Source: Halomonas aestuarii
GTDB lineage: Bacteria > Pseudomonadota > Gammaproteobacteria > Pseudomonadales > Halomonadaceae
Length of the DNA stretch: 64,000 nt
Direction of reading: 5' to 3'
Assembly: GCF_001886615.1 (NCBI RefSeq)
Contig: NZ_CP018139.1
Span: 1,426,001-1,490,000, forward strand
Below the pieces are notes generated by a model. The model was not told where the DNA came from and made no database searches. It saw only the letters and a list, made by a program, of their open reading frames with translations. The translations under genes and the position numbers were made by a program. Shown piece by piece: positions 8,838 through 17,201 of the stretch (positions are counted from its first letter, which is position 1; each line of letters opens with the position of its first letter).

Positions 8838-9314
8838 CTACCAGTCCAGGCCTGGCATGTTGGGAAGCGGAATGCCAAGGGCGAATTCGAACAGCGCGTA
8901 TAGGGCCAGGGTGAGCACTCCACCGCTGATCAGTGAGGGCTTCCAGGCCGCCCCGAACAGGCGGACCAGCAGCACTACCGCCACCAGTGAGGCCGGCAGG
9001 AAGCCCAGCGGCTTGACCAGGCCGGCATAGCTGCCAAGCACCAGCAGGGTCAGCGCCTGGCGTACCAGGGTGGCGCGACCCGGCCAGCGCTGATTGAGCC
9101 CGGGTCGCAGGATCAACAACAGCGACAGCGCCGCCAGGGGCAGGCTGATCAGGCGCGGGTATTCGCCCGGCCCGACGGGTTGCATGAAGCCCGATTCGAG
9201 GTCATGGGAGAGCCACCAGGCAACCAGCGCCAGCACCAGCAGCAGGGCGCCGGCGATACGATCGCCGACGACGCCGGGCACCCGCCCGGCGTCGCTATGC
9301 AGGGGATCGCTCAC
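8838..9314 (-). CDS. tctB: TTT transporter small membrane subunit TctB
   Basis: A 158-residue, four-helix membrane protein of the TctB type. It has a first helix around residues 20-36, then a periplasmic-like VGPGEYPRLISLPLAALSL segment typical of the family, and a C-terminal helix ending near IPLPNMPGLDW. The GTG start at 9314 overlaps the tctC stop by four bases (GTGA), indicating translational coupling. It partners TctA in cation-driven uptake of carboxylates delivered by TctC. Confidence 0.88.
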   Translation of the reverse strand: MSDPLHSDAGRVPGVVGDRIAGALLLVLALVAWWLSHDLESGFMQPVGPGEYPRLISLPLAALSLLLILRPGLNQRWPGRATLVRQALTLLVLGSYAGLVKPLGFLPASLVAVVLLVRLFGAAWKPSLISGGVLTLALYALFEFALGIPLPNMPGLDW

Positions 9315-10306
9315 TGGATGACCCCGATCTCCCGGGAGATGGCCTCGACCTCGTCGATGGACTCGCGGACGAAGGCATCGAACTCGTCACCGCCACGCCA
9401 CAGCGGCACCAGGCCGTTCTGCTGGGCGACCTCCTTCCAGGCATCGCTGTCATAGAGCGCCTGGAGGTCATCCACCATGGCGGCATAGTCCTCGTCGGAC
9501 ACCTCGCCACCGGTGTAGAAGCCACGCCAGTTGTAGCCGGCGACGTCATAGCCCTGAGAGGCGGCGGTGGGCAGGTCGGCGAAGGGCTCGGGCAGCGGCT
9601 CCTCGGAGAGCACCGCCAGCACGCGCACGTCCCCCGACTCGATGAAACCGGCGATCTCCCCCAGATCCGTGGAGACCACATCCACGTGGCCGCCCATCAT
9701 CTGGGTCACGGCCGGACCGCCACCGTCGAACTGCACCCAGCGCAGGCTGGCGATCTGATCACCCGGCATACCGGCCGCCTTGGCCAGCATCAGCGCACGG
9801 ATATGGTCCCAGCCGCCGGCACCGCTGGAGCCGGCAACGGCCAGGGCACCCGGATCCTCGACTATTGTCTCGAGCAGCTGGTCGAGGGTCTCGTACACGC
9901 TATCATCATCGACCAGGATCACCCCGACGTCGGTGCCGAGCATGCCGAGCCAGCGCATGGTGTCGGCGCCGCCGGGATACTTGCCCTGGGCGATCTGGGT
10001 CATCCCCACGGTACTGGTGGCAACGACCAGGTCGCTGTCGTCGGCACGATTACTGGCGACATTGGCGAAGGCCACGGCGCCTACGCCACCCGGCATGTTG
10101 GTAACCTGCACCGGGCTGTCTACCAGCTCCAGGTCGAGCAGCAGCTTGCCCACCGAGCGGCAGGTGAAGTCCCAGCCGCCGCCGGGATCCGCGGGGGCGA
10201 TACACTCGCTGATGGGCAGCGCATGTGCCGGCATGCCGGCGACCAGGCCGAGGCCCAGCAGGGCCGAGGCGGCCATTCCTCGAGTGGCGTGCTTCATGGT
10301 TGGCAT
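9311..10306 (-). CDS. tctC: TTT periplasmic solute-binding protein TctC
   Basis: A 331-residue periplasmic binding protein with an N-terminal signal peptide (MAASALLGLGLVAGMPAHA region). Family hallmarks are the ECIAPADPGGGWDFTCRS carboxylate-binding loop, VTNMPGGVGAVAF, and WVQFDGGGPAVTQMMGGHVD in the second lobe. Substrates of this family are di- or tricarboxylates and other organic acids. The position between a CoA-transferase and the permeases suggests that this one binds the acid then activated by the CoA-transferase. The ATG at 10306 follows an AGGAGG site; an in-frame ATG at 10297 is an alternative. Confidence 0.9.
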   Translation of the reverse strand: MPTMKHATRGMAASALLGLGLVAGMPAHALPISECIAPADPGGGWDFTCRSVGKLLLDLELVDSPVQVTNMPGGVGAVAFANVASNRADDSDLVVATSTVGMTQIAQGKYPGGADTMRWLGMLGTDVGVILVDDDSVYETLDQLLETIVEDPGALAVAGSSGAGGWDHIRALMLAKAAGMPGDQIASLRWVQFDGGGPAVTQMMGGHVDVVSTDLGEIAGFIESGDVRVLAVLSEEPLPEPFADLPTAASQGYDVAGYNWRGFYTGGEVSDEDYAAMVDDLQALYDSDAWKEVAQQNGLVPLWRGGDEFDAFVRESIDEVEAISREIGVIQ

Positions 10307-10374
10307 CTCGTGGTTCCTCCTGTTGTTGTTATGGCCACGCGCCCACTGGGCCCGGGACCCTCTGCAGCGTAGGT

Positions 10375-11586
10375 TCAAATGACGCCCTGGGCCTCCAGGG
10401 ACTTCAACTCGTCTTCATCGAAGCCGAGCTCCGCCAGAACCTCGCGGGTGTGCTCGCCGAGACGAGGCACGGGATGGTGCACCGCTGCCGGTGCCCCCTG
10501 CATCTTCACCGGAAAGCCGGTCACGGGAATCCGCCCGAGCTCCCCTTGGTCGAGCTCGATCCGCATCTGCTGCGCCTGGACCTGGGGATCCGCAAAGGTC
10601 TCGCGCAGGTCGTGGACACGTCCGCAGGGCACCCCGGCCCGGTTGAGGTGGTCGATCCAGGCATCGACGCTGCGCGTCTCGGTCACCGCCGTGAGGCACT
10701 CGCGCAGCGCCTCCCGGTTGGCCATGCGACGGGTGTTGTCGGCAAACCGCTCGTCTTCCAGCAGGTGCAGCAAGTCCAGGGCCTTGAGCAGTCGCTCCAC
10801 CATGGTGTCGCTGCTCGGCGCGATGGCCACCTCGCCATCGCTGGCCCGGAAGAGGCCATAGGGATACAGCATCGGGTGGTCGTTGCCCGTGCGGGCCGGC
10901 AGTTGGTCGGTGGCGAAGAATTCCGCGGCCAGGTAGCCCATCATGCCGATCAGCCCGTTGGTCAGGGCGGTCTCGACGATGTCGCCCTGGCCGCTGCGTT
11001 CGCGGCGGACCAGGGCGGCACAGATGCCGAACGCCAGGTTCTGGCTGGCCACCATGTCGCTGATGGGCGGGGCCGCCCGCATGGGCTCGCCGTCGGCCGG
11101 GCCATTGACGCCCATGAAGCCGCTCATGGCCTGGGCAATGAAGTCGTAGGCCGGGCGGTCGCGATAGGGGCCGGTGGAACCGAAACCGTTGATGCGCCCG
11201 ACCACCAGATGCGGGTAGTGCGCGCGCAGGCTCTCGTCATCGAGGCCCATCTTCGCCAGCACACCGGGCCGGAAGTTCTCCACCAGCACATCGGCCCCCT
11301 CCAGCAGCCGGTGCAGCACGGCCCTGCCCGCCTCCTGGCGCAGGTCCAGGGTCAGGGAGCGCTTGTTGCGATTGAACTGCGCGAAGTACCAGCTGAAGCC
11401 ATTGACCATGTTGCCTTGTGCGCGCAGGACGTCGCCATGCCCCGGCGATTCGACCTTGATCACCTCGGCGCCGTGGTCGCCGAGTATCTGGGTGCAGAAG
11501 GGCCCGGAGATCACCCGGGTCAGGTCGATGACGCGGATCCCGGAGAGAGAGCCCGAAGCTGGGGGATGATGGTCGGACATGCTCAT
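10375..11586 (-). CDS. CaiB/BaiF family CoA-transferase (class III)
   Basis: A 403-residue cytosolic family III CoA-transferase. Seen are the N-terminal GIRVIDLTRVISGPFCTQILGD segment, the conserved ENFRPGVL, FGSTGPYRDRPAYDFIAQAMSG with the expected catalytic Asp148, and a C-terminal VPCGRVHDL region. It moves CoA from a donor thioester to a carboxylic acid. The ATG at 11586 overlaps the stop of the upstream lyase gene (ATGA). A second ATG at 11580 has AAGAGG six bases ahead, so either may be used. The operon suggests it activates the acid imported by TctCBA for cleavage by the lyase. Confidence 0.88.
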   Translation of the reverse strand: MSMSDHHPPASGSLSGIRVIDLTRVISGPFCTQILGDHGAEVIKVESPGHGDVLRAQGNMVNGFSWYFAQFNRNKRSLTLDLRQEAGRAVLHRLLEGADVLVENFRPGVLAKMGLDDESLRAHYPHLVVGRINGFGSTGPYRDRPAYDFIAQAMSGFMGVNGPADGEPMRAAPPISDMVASQNLAFGICAALVRRERSGQGDIVETALTNGLIGMMGYLAAEFFATDQLPARTGNDHPMLYPYGLFRASDGEVAIAPSSDTMVERLLKALDLLHLLEDERFADNTRRMANREALRECLTAVTETRSVDAWIDHLNRAGVPCGRVHDLRETFADPQVQAQQMRIELDQGELGRIPVTGFPVKMQGAPAAVHHPVPRLGEHTREVLAELGFDEDELKSLEAQGVI

Positions 11587-12536
11587 CCTCTTGCGGTAGG
11601 GACATCGGCACAGTCGCCAAGGGCCAGGCGCGGCCCGGCCTTGGTGACTTGAGCGGGGAGCTCTCGCCCCATCAGGCGAGCGGCCAGACGACCGGCCTCG
11701 ATCATGCCCTCGAGGTCGATGCCGGTCTCGATGCCCATTTCGTCGAGCAGGTAGACCATGTCCTCGCTGGCGATGTTGCCCGACGCCCCCGGGGCGAAGG
11801 GGCAGCCGCCGAGCCCGCCGATGGAGCTCTCGTAGCGATCGACGCCCAGCCAGAGGCCCTGCATGACGTTGGCCAGGCCGATGCCGCGGGTGTTGTGGAA
11901 ATGCAGGGTCGGCGGGAGCGAGGGGGTGACCTCGCGCAGATGACGGACACGCTCGGTGACCAGCGGCGGGGTGGCCATGCCGGTGGTATCGCCCAGTGAC
12001 AGCCGGGACGCCCCGAGGTCGGCGAAGTGGCGGGCGATACGTCCCACGGCGCGGACGTCGACCTCTCCCTCGAAGGGGCAGCCGAAGGCGGTGGCGATGG
12101 CCCCCCGTACCTCGATTCCGCTGCCCTCGAGGCGGCGGGAAATCTGCTCGAACCTCGCCAGGGAGTCGTCGATGGAGCAATTGACGTTCTTGGCGTTGTG
12201 CGTGGCAGAGGCGGAGACAAACAGCACCACCGCATCGACGCCCGCCGCCAGGGCGCGCTCGGCGCCCCGAAGGTTCGGGACCAGCGCGGAGAGGTGCAGG
12301 TCCGGAATCTGGCGCAGGGCCGAGACCAGTTCGGCGGCATCGGCCAGTGCCGGCACGGCTCGGGGACTGACGAAGGAGGTCAGCTCGAACTGCCTGACGC
12401 CCGCCGCCACCAGCGCCCTGGCCAGCCTTGCCTTGTCCTCGGTGGGGAGCAGCACGGGCTCATTCTGCAAGCCGTCGCGCAGGCCCACCTCGGTGACCTG
12501 GACACGCGCCGGAACCGCCTCTGATGCGTCGGGCAT
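11583..12536 (-). CDS. Hydroxymethylglutaryl-CoA lyase-like enzyme
   Basis: A 317-residue DRE-TIM-barrel lyase. Seen are the N-terminal TEVGLRDGLQNE catalytic Arg/Asp motif, the metal-binding HFHNTRGIGLANV, and the HMG-CoA lyase signature loop GGLGGCPFAPGASGNIASED with the active-site Cys. It would cleave a 3-hydroxy-3-methyl acyl-CoA; HMG-CoA gives acetyl-CoA plus acetoacetate. It is the first gene of a five-gene operon with a CoA-transferase and a TTT uptake system rather than leucine-degradation genes. A related substrate such as citramalyl-CoA is therefore possible. Confidence 0.85.
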   Translation of the reverse strand: MPDASEAVPARVQVTEVGLRDGLQNEPVLLPTEDKARLARALVAAGVRQFELTSFVSPRAVPALADAAELVSALRQIPDLHLSALVPNLRGAERALAAGVDAVVLFVSASATHNAKNVNCSIDDSLARFEQISRRLEGSGIEVRGAIATAFGCPFEGEVDVRAVGRIARHFADLGASRLSLGDTTGMATPPLVTERVRHLREVTPSLPPTLHFHNTRGIGLANVMQGLWLGVDRYESSIGGLGGCPFAPGASGNIASEDMVYLLDEMGIETGIDLEGMIEAGRLAARLMGRELPAQVTKAGPRLALGDCADVPTARG

Positions 12537-12543
12537 AGAGCGT

Positions 12544-12559
12544 CCTATTGAATGATAGG
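12544..12559. promoter_or_regulatory. Dyad CCTAT-N6-ATAGG just upstream of the lyase/tct operon
   Basis: A 5-bp-arm inverted repeat with six-base spacer sits 8-23 bases upstream of the lyase start codon and touches the AGGA ribosome binding region. It could be an operator for the operon or a small hairpin affecting initiation. No regulator gene is adjacent. The call is only from symmetry and position. Confidence 0.3.
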
Positions 12560-12631
12560 TTGCTTATGCATCGACGCTACGGCAGCGGCGTCATGCTCAA
12601 CAATGCGCCTTTCGTTCTAGGCAGCCAACGG

Positions 12632-14041
12632 TCAGTCCTCGGCCAGTGCCGGCAGCAGCGTCTTCAGTTTCCGGGTCAGGGTGTTGCGGCCCCAGCCCAG
12701 CAGCTCCGCGGCCTCGCCCTTGCGGCCGCCGGTGTGCTTGAGCGCGGTCTCGATCAGGATCCGCTCGAAGTCCGGCACGGCCTCCTCGAGCAGGTGGGTG
12801 TGGCCGGCGGCCAGCGCCCGGTCGGCCCAGTCCCGGAAGGCGGTGCGCCAGTCGCCGACGGCGCCCTCGGTGGCTCCGGGCTCGCGCAGCTCCGGCGGCA
12901 GGTCCTCGACCAGCACCTCGCGACCGGAGGCCATCACGGTCAGCCAGCGGCAGGTGTTCTCCAGCTGGCGGACGTTGCCCGGCCAGGGCAGCCGGGTGAT
13001 ATGGGCCTCGGCCTCGGGGGTGAGCACCTTGATGTCGGTGGAGAGCTCCTTGGCCGCCTCGGACAGGAAGTGGCGCGCGAGCCGCGGGATGTCCTCCCGG
13101 CGCTCGGCGAGCTTGGGCAGGTGGACGCGGATCACGTTGAGGCGATGGAAGAGGTCCTCGCGGAAGCGCCCGTCCTCCACCAGGGTCTCGAGGTTCTGGT
13201 GGGTGGCGGCGATGATCCGCACGTCCACCTTCACCGAGGTGTGGCCGCCCACCCGGTAGAACTCGCCGTCGGCCAGGACCCGCAGCAGGCGGGTCTGGGT
13301 GTCGGCGGGCATGTCGCCGATCTCGTCGAGGAAGAGGGTGCCGCCGTTGGCCTGCTCGAACCGCCCCTGGCGCTGGGCCGTGGCACCGGTGAAGGCGCCC
13401 TTCTCGTGGCCGAACAGCTCCGACTCGATCAGGTCCTTGGGAATCGCGGCCATGTTCAGCGCGATGAAGGGCTTACCGGAGCGCGGGCTGTGTTGATGCA
13501 GGGCACGCGCGACCCGCTCCTTGCCGGTGCCCGACTCGCCGTTGATCAGCACCGTGATGTGGGAGTGCGACAGCCGGCCGATGGCGCGGAACACCTCCTG
13601 CATGGCCGGGGCCTCGCCGATGATCTCGGCATCCAGCCCCTCGGGCACGGTGACCGGACGCTGCCGCTCGCGGGCATGGGCCACCGCCCGACGCACCAGG
13701 GCCAGCGCCTCGTCCACGTCGAAGGGCTTGGGCAGGTACTCGAAGGCGCCCCCCTGATAGGAGGCCACGGCGCTGTCCAGGTCGGAGTGGGCGGTCATCA
13801 CGATCACCGGGAGCTCCGGATGCACCTCGCGCACCCGGGCCATCAGGTCCAGGCCATCGAGCCCCGGCATGCGGATATCGGTGACCAGCACGTCGGGCGG
13901 GTCCTCGAGCAGGCGCTCCAGGGCGCGATCGGCACGCTCGTGAGACTCGACCTCGAGGTCGGGCTGGGCCAGGGCACGTTCGAGCACCCAGCGGATGGCG
14001 CGATCGTCGTCGACGACCACGACACGTGCGACATCAGTCAT
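12632..14041 (-). CDS. ntrC: Nitrogen regulation response regulator NtrC (GlnG)
   Basis: A 469-residue sigma-54 activator. The receiver domain (about 1-125) has phospho-acceptor Asp55 in VTDIRMPG. The AAA+ domain (about 145-380) has Walker A GESGTGKE and the sigma-54-contacting GAFTGA loop in [10 protein letters not shown] Fis-type helix-turn-helix lies at the C-terminus ([23 protein letters not shown]). It is phosphorylated by NtrB under nitrogen limitation and activates promoters such as that of glnA. The start overlaps the ntrB stop by eight bases. An NtrC-type site lies upstream of ntrB, indicating autoregulation. Confidence 0.96.
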   Translation of the reverse strand: MTDVARVVVVDDDRAIRWVLERALAQPDLEVESHERADRALERLLEDPPDVLVTDIRMPGLDGLDLMARVREVHPELPVIVMTAHSDLDSAVASYQGGAFEYLPKPFDVDEALALVRRAVAHARERQRPVTVPEGLDAEIIGEAPAMQEVFRAIGRLSHSHITVLINGESGTGKERVARALHQHSPRSGKPFIALNMAAIPKDLIESELFGHEKGAFTGATAQRQGRFEQANGGTLFLDEIGDMPADTQTRLLRVLADGEFYRVGGHTSVKVDVRIIAATHQNLETLVEDGRFREDLFHRLNVIRVHLPKLAERREDIPRLARHFLSEAAKELSTDIKVLTPEAEAHITRLPWPGNVRQLENTCRWLTVMASGREVLVEDLPPELREPGATEGAVGDWRTAFRDWADRALAAGHTHLLEEAVPDFERILIETALKHTGGRKGEAAELLGWGRNTLTRKLKTLLPALAED

Positions 14042-15080
14042 GGCGCTTCTCCAGCGGAATCAGCAGTCGGAATTGGGTGTGGCCGGGCTCCGAATCGCAC
14101 TCGATCAGCCCCTGGTGCTGGTGCAGGACCGACTGGGCGATGGAGAGCCCCAGGCCGCTGCCCTCGGCGCGGCCGGAGACCATGGGGTAGAAGAGCGTCT
14201 CGCGCAGCGACTCGGGAATCCCCGGGCCGTTGTCGATGATCGCCACCTCGCAGACCAGCCGGTGACGTTCGGCGCCCAGGGTGAACTGGCGGCGGGCGCG
14301 CGTCCGCAGCACCAGCCTCGGCGAGGCGGTGCCGGCCTCGGTCATCGCCTCCACGGCGTTGCGGGCCACGTTGAGGACCGCCTGGATCATCTGCGACTCG
14401 TCGCCGGACAGGTCCGGCAGGCTGGGGTCGTAGTCGCGCTCGATCCATACCGTCGGGTGCTCGACGATGAGCAGCGACCGGACGCGCTCGAGCACCTTGT
14501 GAATGTTGAGGGGCTCGTGACGCATGACCCGGTTGGGCCCCAGCATCGAATCGACCAGGTCCCGCAGGCGGTCGACCTCCTCGATGATGATGCGGGTGAA
14601 CTCCTGCAGGCCGGGATCATCGAGGTCGCGCTCCAGCAGCTGGGCCGCCCCGCGGATGCCGCCCAGGGGATTCTTGACCTCGTGGGCCAACCCGCGGGCC
14701 AGCACCTTGATGGTCTCCTGGCGGGTCTGCAGCGCCTCTTCGCGGGAGATCCGCAGCAGCCGGTCGCGGGGTTCCACCTCGAGCAGCAGCTCATCCGCGG
14801 AGAGGGGCGACACCGTGTAGTCGACGGTGAGGACCTCGCCGGTGACCAGGGTCAGGCGCGCCTCGCGCTGGGTAAACGGATGGAATTCGTCACGCGCCTT
14901 GGCGAGCAGGGCCCCGATGTCCTCCTCGCCCGTCACCAGGGAGGGCAGGGGCTGCCCCTTCAGGCGGCTGAGGCTGATCGCCAGCAGCGCCTCCGCGGCC
15001 GGATTCATCCAGCGCAGCCGGAGCTCGCCATCGAGCAGCAGCACCGCGGTGGTGAGATGTTCCATCAAGCGTTGATACAT
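14034..15080 (-). CDS. ntrB: Nitrogen regulation sensor kinase NtrB (GlnL)
   Basis: A 348-residue cytosolic histidine kinase. The PAS domain begins near LTTAVLLLDGELRLRWMNPAAEALL. The H-box is GLAHEVKNPLGGIRGAAQLL with the phospho-His. The ATPase N-box lies near VLNVARNAVEAM and G-boxes at IIDNGPGIP and GSGLGLSIAQ. Length and block order match E. coli GlnL closely. The start at 15080 has AGGA about eight bases upstream; a 29-residue in-frame extension to 15167 is possible but aligns with nothing I recognise. It forms an operon with ntrC. Confidence 0.94.
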   Translation of the reverse strand: MYQRLMEHLTTAVLLLDGELRLRWMNPAAEALLAISLSRLKGQPLPSLVTGEEDIGALLAKARDEFHPFTQREARLTLVTGEVLTVDYTVSPLSADELLLEVEPRDRLLRISREEALQTRQETIKVLARGLAHEVKNPLGGIRGAAQLLERDLDDPGLQEFTRIIIEEVDRLRDLVDSMLGPNRVMRHEPLNIHKVLERVRSLLIVEHPTVWIERDYDPSLPDLSGDESQMIQAVLNVARNAVEAMTEAGTASPRLVLRTRARRQFTLGAERHRLVCEVAIIDNGPGIPESLRETLFYPMVSGRAEGSGLGLSIAQSVLHQHQGLIECDSEPGHTQFRLLIPLEKRHD

Positions 15081-15218
15081 GGGGACGTCCTGCCCGATCC
15101 GGTTCCCGCTCCCCGGAGGAAGCACCTTGAGCACCTGTTGCAAGGAGTCTTGCAAGAAGCGCGCCACTTCATGAGGCAGGTCATGGCGCCGTATCAGGGC
15201 AAGGCCGCACCAGCATGA

Positions 15219-15235
15219 TGCACCACTTTAGTGCA
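15219..15235. promoter_or_regulatory. NtrC binding site upstream of ntrB
   Basis: The 17-bp sequence TGCACCACTTTAGTGCA matches the enterobacterial NtrC site pattern TGCAC-N7-GTGCA exactly in both half-sites. It lies about 140 bp upstream of the ntrB start codon, a position suited to NtrC autoregulation of ntrBC. The pattern is seen directly; occupancy is inferred. Confidence 0.75.
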
Positions 15236-15287
15236 AAAGGGCGCGCTGCGCCCATTGCCGTGCAGCGAGACTGGGGAGAGGCAAGGC

Positions 15288-15545
15288 TCAGGGCGCGTCG
15301 TCGGGCAGAGGGTGGTGGTGTGGAGAGTGATGGTGCGGAGGGTGATGAGACGATCCCGGCCACCCTGCCCGCTCGGGGTCGCGTCGCCGCCGGGACTCCG
15401 TGCCACGCAGCCGCTCACGGGAGTCGAAGGCCCGTTCCTTGACCCGGTCGGCATGATCGAAGGGATCGAAACGGTCGTCGTCGCGAGGCCGGACACTCCT
15501 GCCCATCAGCCGGTCCACGTAGTCGAAGGCAGGCCCCTCCTTCAC
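15288..15545 (-). CDS. Arg/His-rich repeat ORF, in frame behind the DUF4124 amber stop
   Basis: An open frame that continues without interruption from the TAG stop of the DUF4124 gene (15660-15662) to TGA at 15288, in the same reading frame. It encodes two similar blocks, DDGRFDAFDHADRVKE and DDDRFDPFDHADRVKE, then an Arg-rich stretch and a His/Pro-rich tail (HHPPHHHSPHHH). The coordinates given start at the first plausible GTG (15545). Read-through from the TAG would add 39 codons including the stop and the first repeat block. It may be a genuine C-terminal extension cut off by a nonsense change, a separate small protein, or chance. I do not recognise a family. Confidence 0.35.
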   Translation of the reverse strand: MKEGPAFDYVDRLMGRSVRPRDDDRFDPFDHADRVKERAFDSRERLRGTESRRRRDPERAGWPGSSHHPPHHHSPHHHPLPDDAP

Positions 15546-15659
15546 CCGGTCCGCATGATCGAAGGCATCGAAGCGGCCATCGTCGCGAGGCGCAGGCTCG
15601 CGACAGGGCCTGTGGGTGCCGTCCGGACACAGCGGTCGATGTGGCCGGCGATGGGACAG

Positions 15660-16238
15660 CTAACTGCCCGGGCTGTTGGGGTTCTGGGGCAGGTTGACGC
15701 TGGCTCGCTGCACATAGAGGGTCACCGGCGAGGTACGATGGCGCACCGCCCCGCTGGCATCCAGCAGCTCGGCCTGCAGCACGTGTTCTCCGCGCGGCAG
15801 GTTGTTCAGCAGGAAGGTATCGGTATTCATGGCCGACTGGCTGATCCGTCCGTCCACCAGCAGCCGCACCCGGTGGTCCTCGCGCAGGTCAGGCTGGATG
15901 CCCAGGGTCACCTGGACATTGCCGGCCGCACCGGTGGGCAGGGTCTCCTCCTGGCCGGGCGAGAGGATGCTGAAGCTGTCATAGGGCATGAACGGCTGCC
16001 CCGGCGACGCGGTGCCGACGCTCCCCTGGCCACCCTGGACCTCTGGCGCCATGCCCGCCGGCTCGCTGGGACTGGGCACCACGGTGAGCGGGTCGAGCGT
16101 CACTTCCTCGCCGCCCCCCTCCGGGTTGTCGGTGAACACCACGTTGCCCTGGGCGTCGATGGTGCGATAGATGGTCTGGGCGTGAGCCGCCAGGCTCACC
16201 GACATTCCCAGCACCAACACTGCCAGTGCCTTGTTCAT
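15660..16238 (-). CDS. DUF4124-domain periplasmic protein
   Basis: A 192-residue exported protein with signal peptide MNKALAVLVLGMSVSLAAHA. It then has the DUF4124 core QTIYRTIDAQGNVVFTDNPE and a C-terminal immunoglobulin-like beta segment (FSILSPGQEETLPTGAAGN and following) predicted from alternating hydrophobics. Function is unknown; members are commonly found next to glnA/ntrBC in gammaproteobacteria. The reading frame remains open beyond its amber stop for a further 124 codons; see the downstream ORF. Confidence 0.8.
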   Translation of the reverse strand: MNKALAVLVLGMSVSLAAHAQTIYRTIDAQGNVVFTDNPEGGGEEVTLDPLTVVPSPSEPAGMAPEVQGGQGSVGTASPGQPFMPYDSFSILSPGQEETLPTGAAGNVQVTLGIQPDLREDHRVRLLVDGRISQSAMNTDTFLLNNLPRGEHVLQAELLDASGAVRHRTSPVTLYVQRASVNLPQNPNSPGS

Positions 16239-16395
16239 GCGCGTCTTCCTGCGTTGCCGATGGGTTTCCCTTTATCATGCAAGACTAGCGCAGAAGCGAG
16301 CGCCCGAGGAATGGCGATTGCGCCAACGCGTTGATATGGGGTGCAGATACCCGACATGCACGCGGCGTGCGGCCGGTGGACACAGGAGATGACGC

Positions 16396-17109
16396 ATGGA
16401 GGCATGGCAGACGGTGGTCGCCCTCACGCTGATGGCCGGCATGGCGATGCCGCTGGGAGCCTGGCTCGCCCGGGTGGAATGCATAGCGATCGACTGGCTC
16501 GAGAACGAGCTGCGTCACGGCATCATCGCCCTGGGCGGTGGCGCCCTGCTCTCCGCGGTGGCCCTGGTGCTGGTGCCGGACAGCCTGTCGGCCATCTCGC
16601 CCTTCGCCGCCACGGCCTGCTTCGTGGCGGGGGGACTGGCCTTCATGGCCCTGGACATCGCCCTGAACCGCAGCGGCACGTCGGCCAGCCAACTGGCGGC
16701 CATGCTGTCGGACTTCGTGCCCGAGGCCCTGGCGCTGGGGGCAATCTTCGCCACTGACAATCCCGGGAGCCTGCTGCTCGCCGGCCTGATGGCCCTGCAG
16801 AACCTGCCCGAGGGTTTCAACGCCTACCACGAGCTGCGCAGCAGCACGACCTACTCGAGCCGGCGACTGATCGGCCTGTTCCTGCTGGCGGCCTGCCTGG
16901 GACCCATCGCGGGGCTGAGCGGCCTGCTGTGGCTCGCCCACTACCCCTCGGCCGTGGCGATGATCATGCTGTTCGCCGCCGGCGGCATCCTCTACTCGGT
17001 GTTCCAGGACCTCGCGCCCCAGGCCAAGCTTGCGCGTCACTGGGGCCCGCCGCTGGGGGCGGTGATGGGGTTCGCCCTGGGCATCGCCGCCCACATGCTT
17101 ATGCCGTGA
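16396..17109 (+). CDS. ZIP-family divalent metal transporter
   Basis: A 237-residue inner-membrane protein with about eight hydrophobic segments. Helices four and five carry the ZIP metal-site pattern: SDFVPEALALGAIFA and QNLPEGFNAYHELR. This layout resembles the GufA-type ZIP branch (zinc or other divalent cation uptake), although the canonical HS-x-x-E motif is replaced by FVPEAL and NLPEGF. The start has GGAG eight bases upstream. It converges on glnA and shares the hairpin terminator with it. Substrate is not deducible. Confidence 0.75.
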   Translation: MEAWQTVVALTLMAGMAMPLGAWLARVECIAIDWLENELRHGIIALGGGALLSAVALVLVPDSLSAISPFAATACFVAGGLAFMALDIALNRSGTSASQLAAMLSDFVPEALALGAIFATDNPGSLLLAGLMALQNLPEGFNAYHELRSSTTYSSRRLIGLFLLAACLGPIAGLSGLLWLAHYPSAVAMIMLFAAGGILYSVFQDLAPQAKLARHWGPPLGAVMGFALGIAAHMLMP

Positions 17110-17135
17110 CAAGGCCGTAACAACAACGCCGGGAC

Positions 17136-17166
17136 AAAAAAGAGGCACGCCCTTGGGCGTGCCTCT
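17136..17166 (-). terminator. Intrinsic terminator of glnA (also ends the ZIP gene)
   Basis: Perfect 12-base inverted arms (17141-17152 and 17155-17166) form a GC-rich hairpin. On the minus strand the hairpin is followed by six U residues, giving a canonical rho-independent terminator for glnA. The hairpin also lies 30 bp after the ZIP stop codon, so it may serve both convergent transcripts. Confidence 0.85.
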
Positions 17167-17201
17167 CGTGATGCCGGGTGCGGCGCCTGAGCGCCGCAGG
17201 A

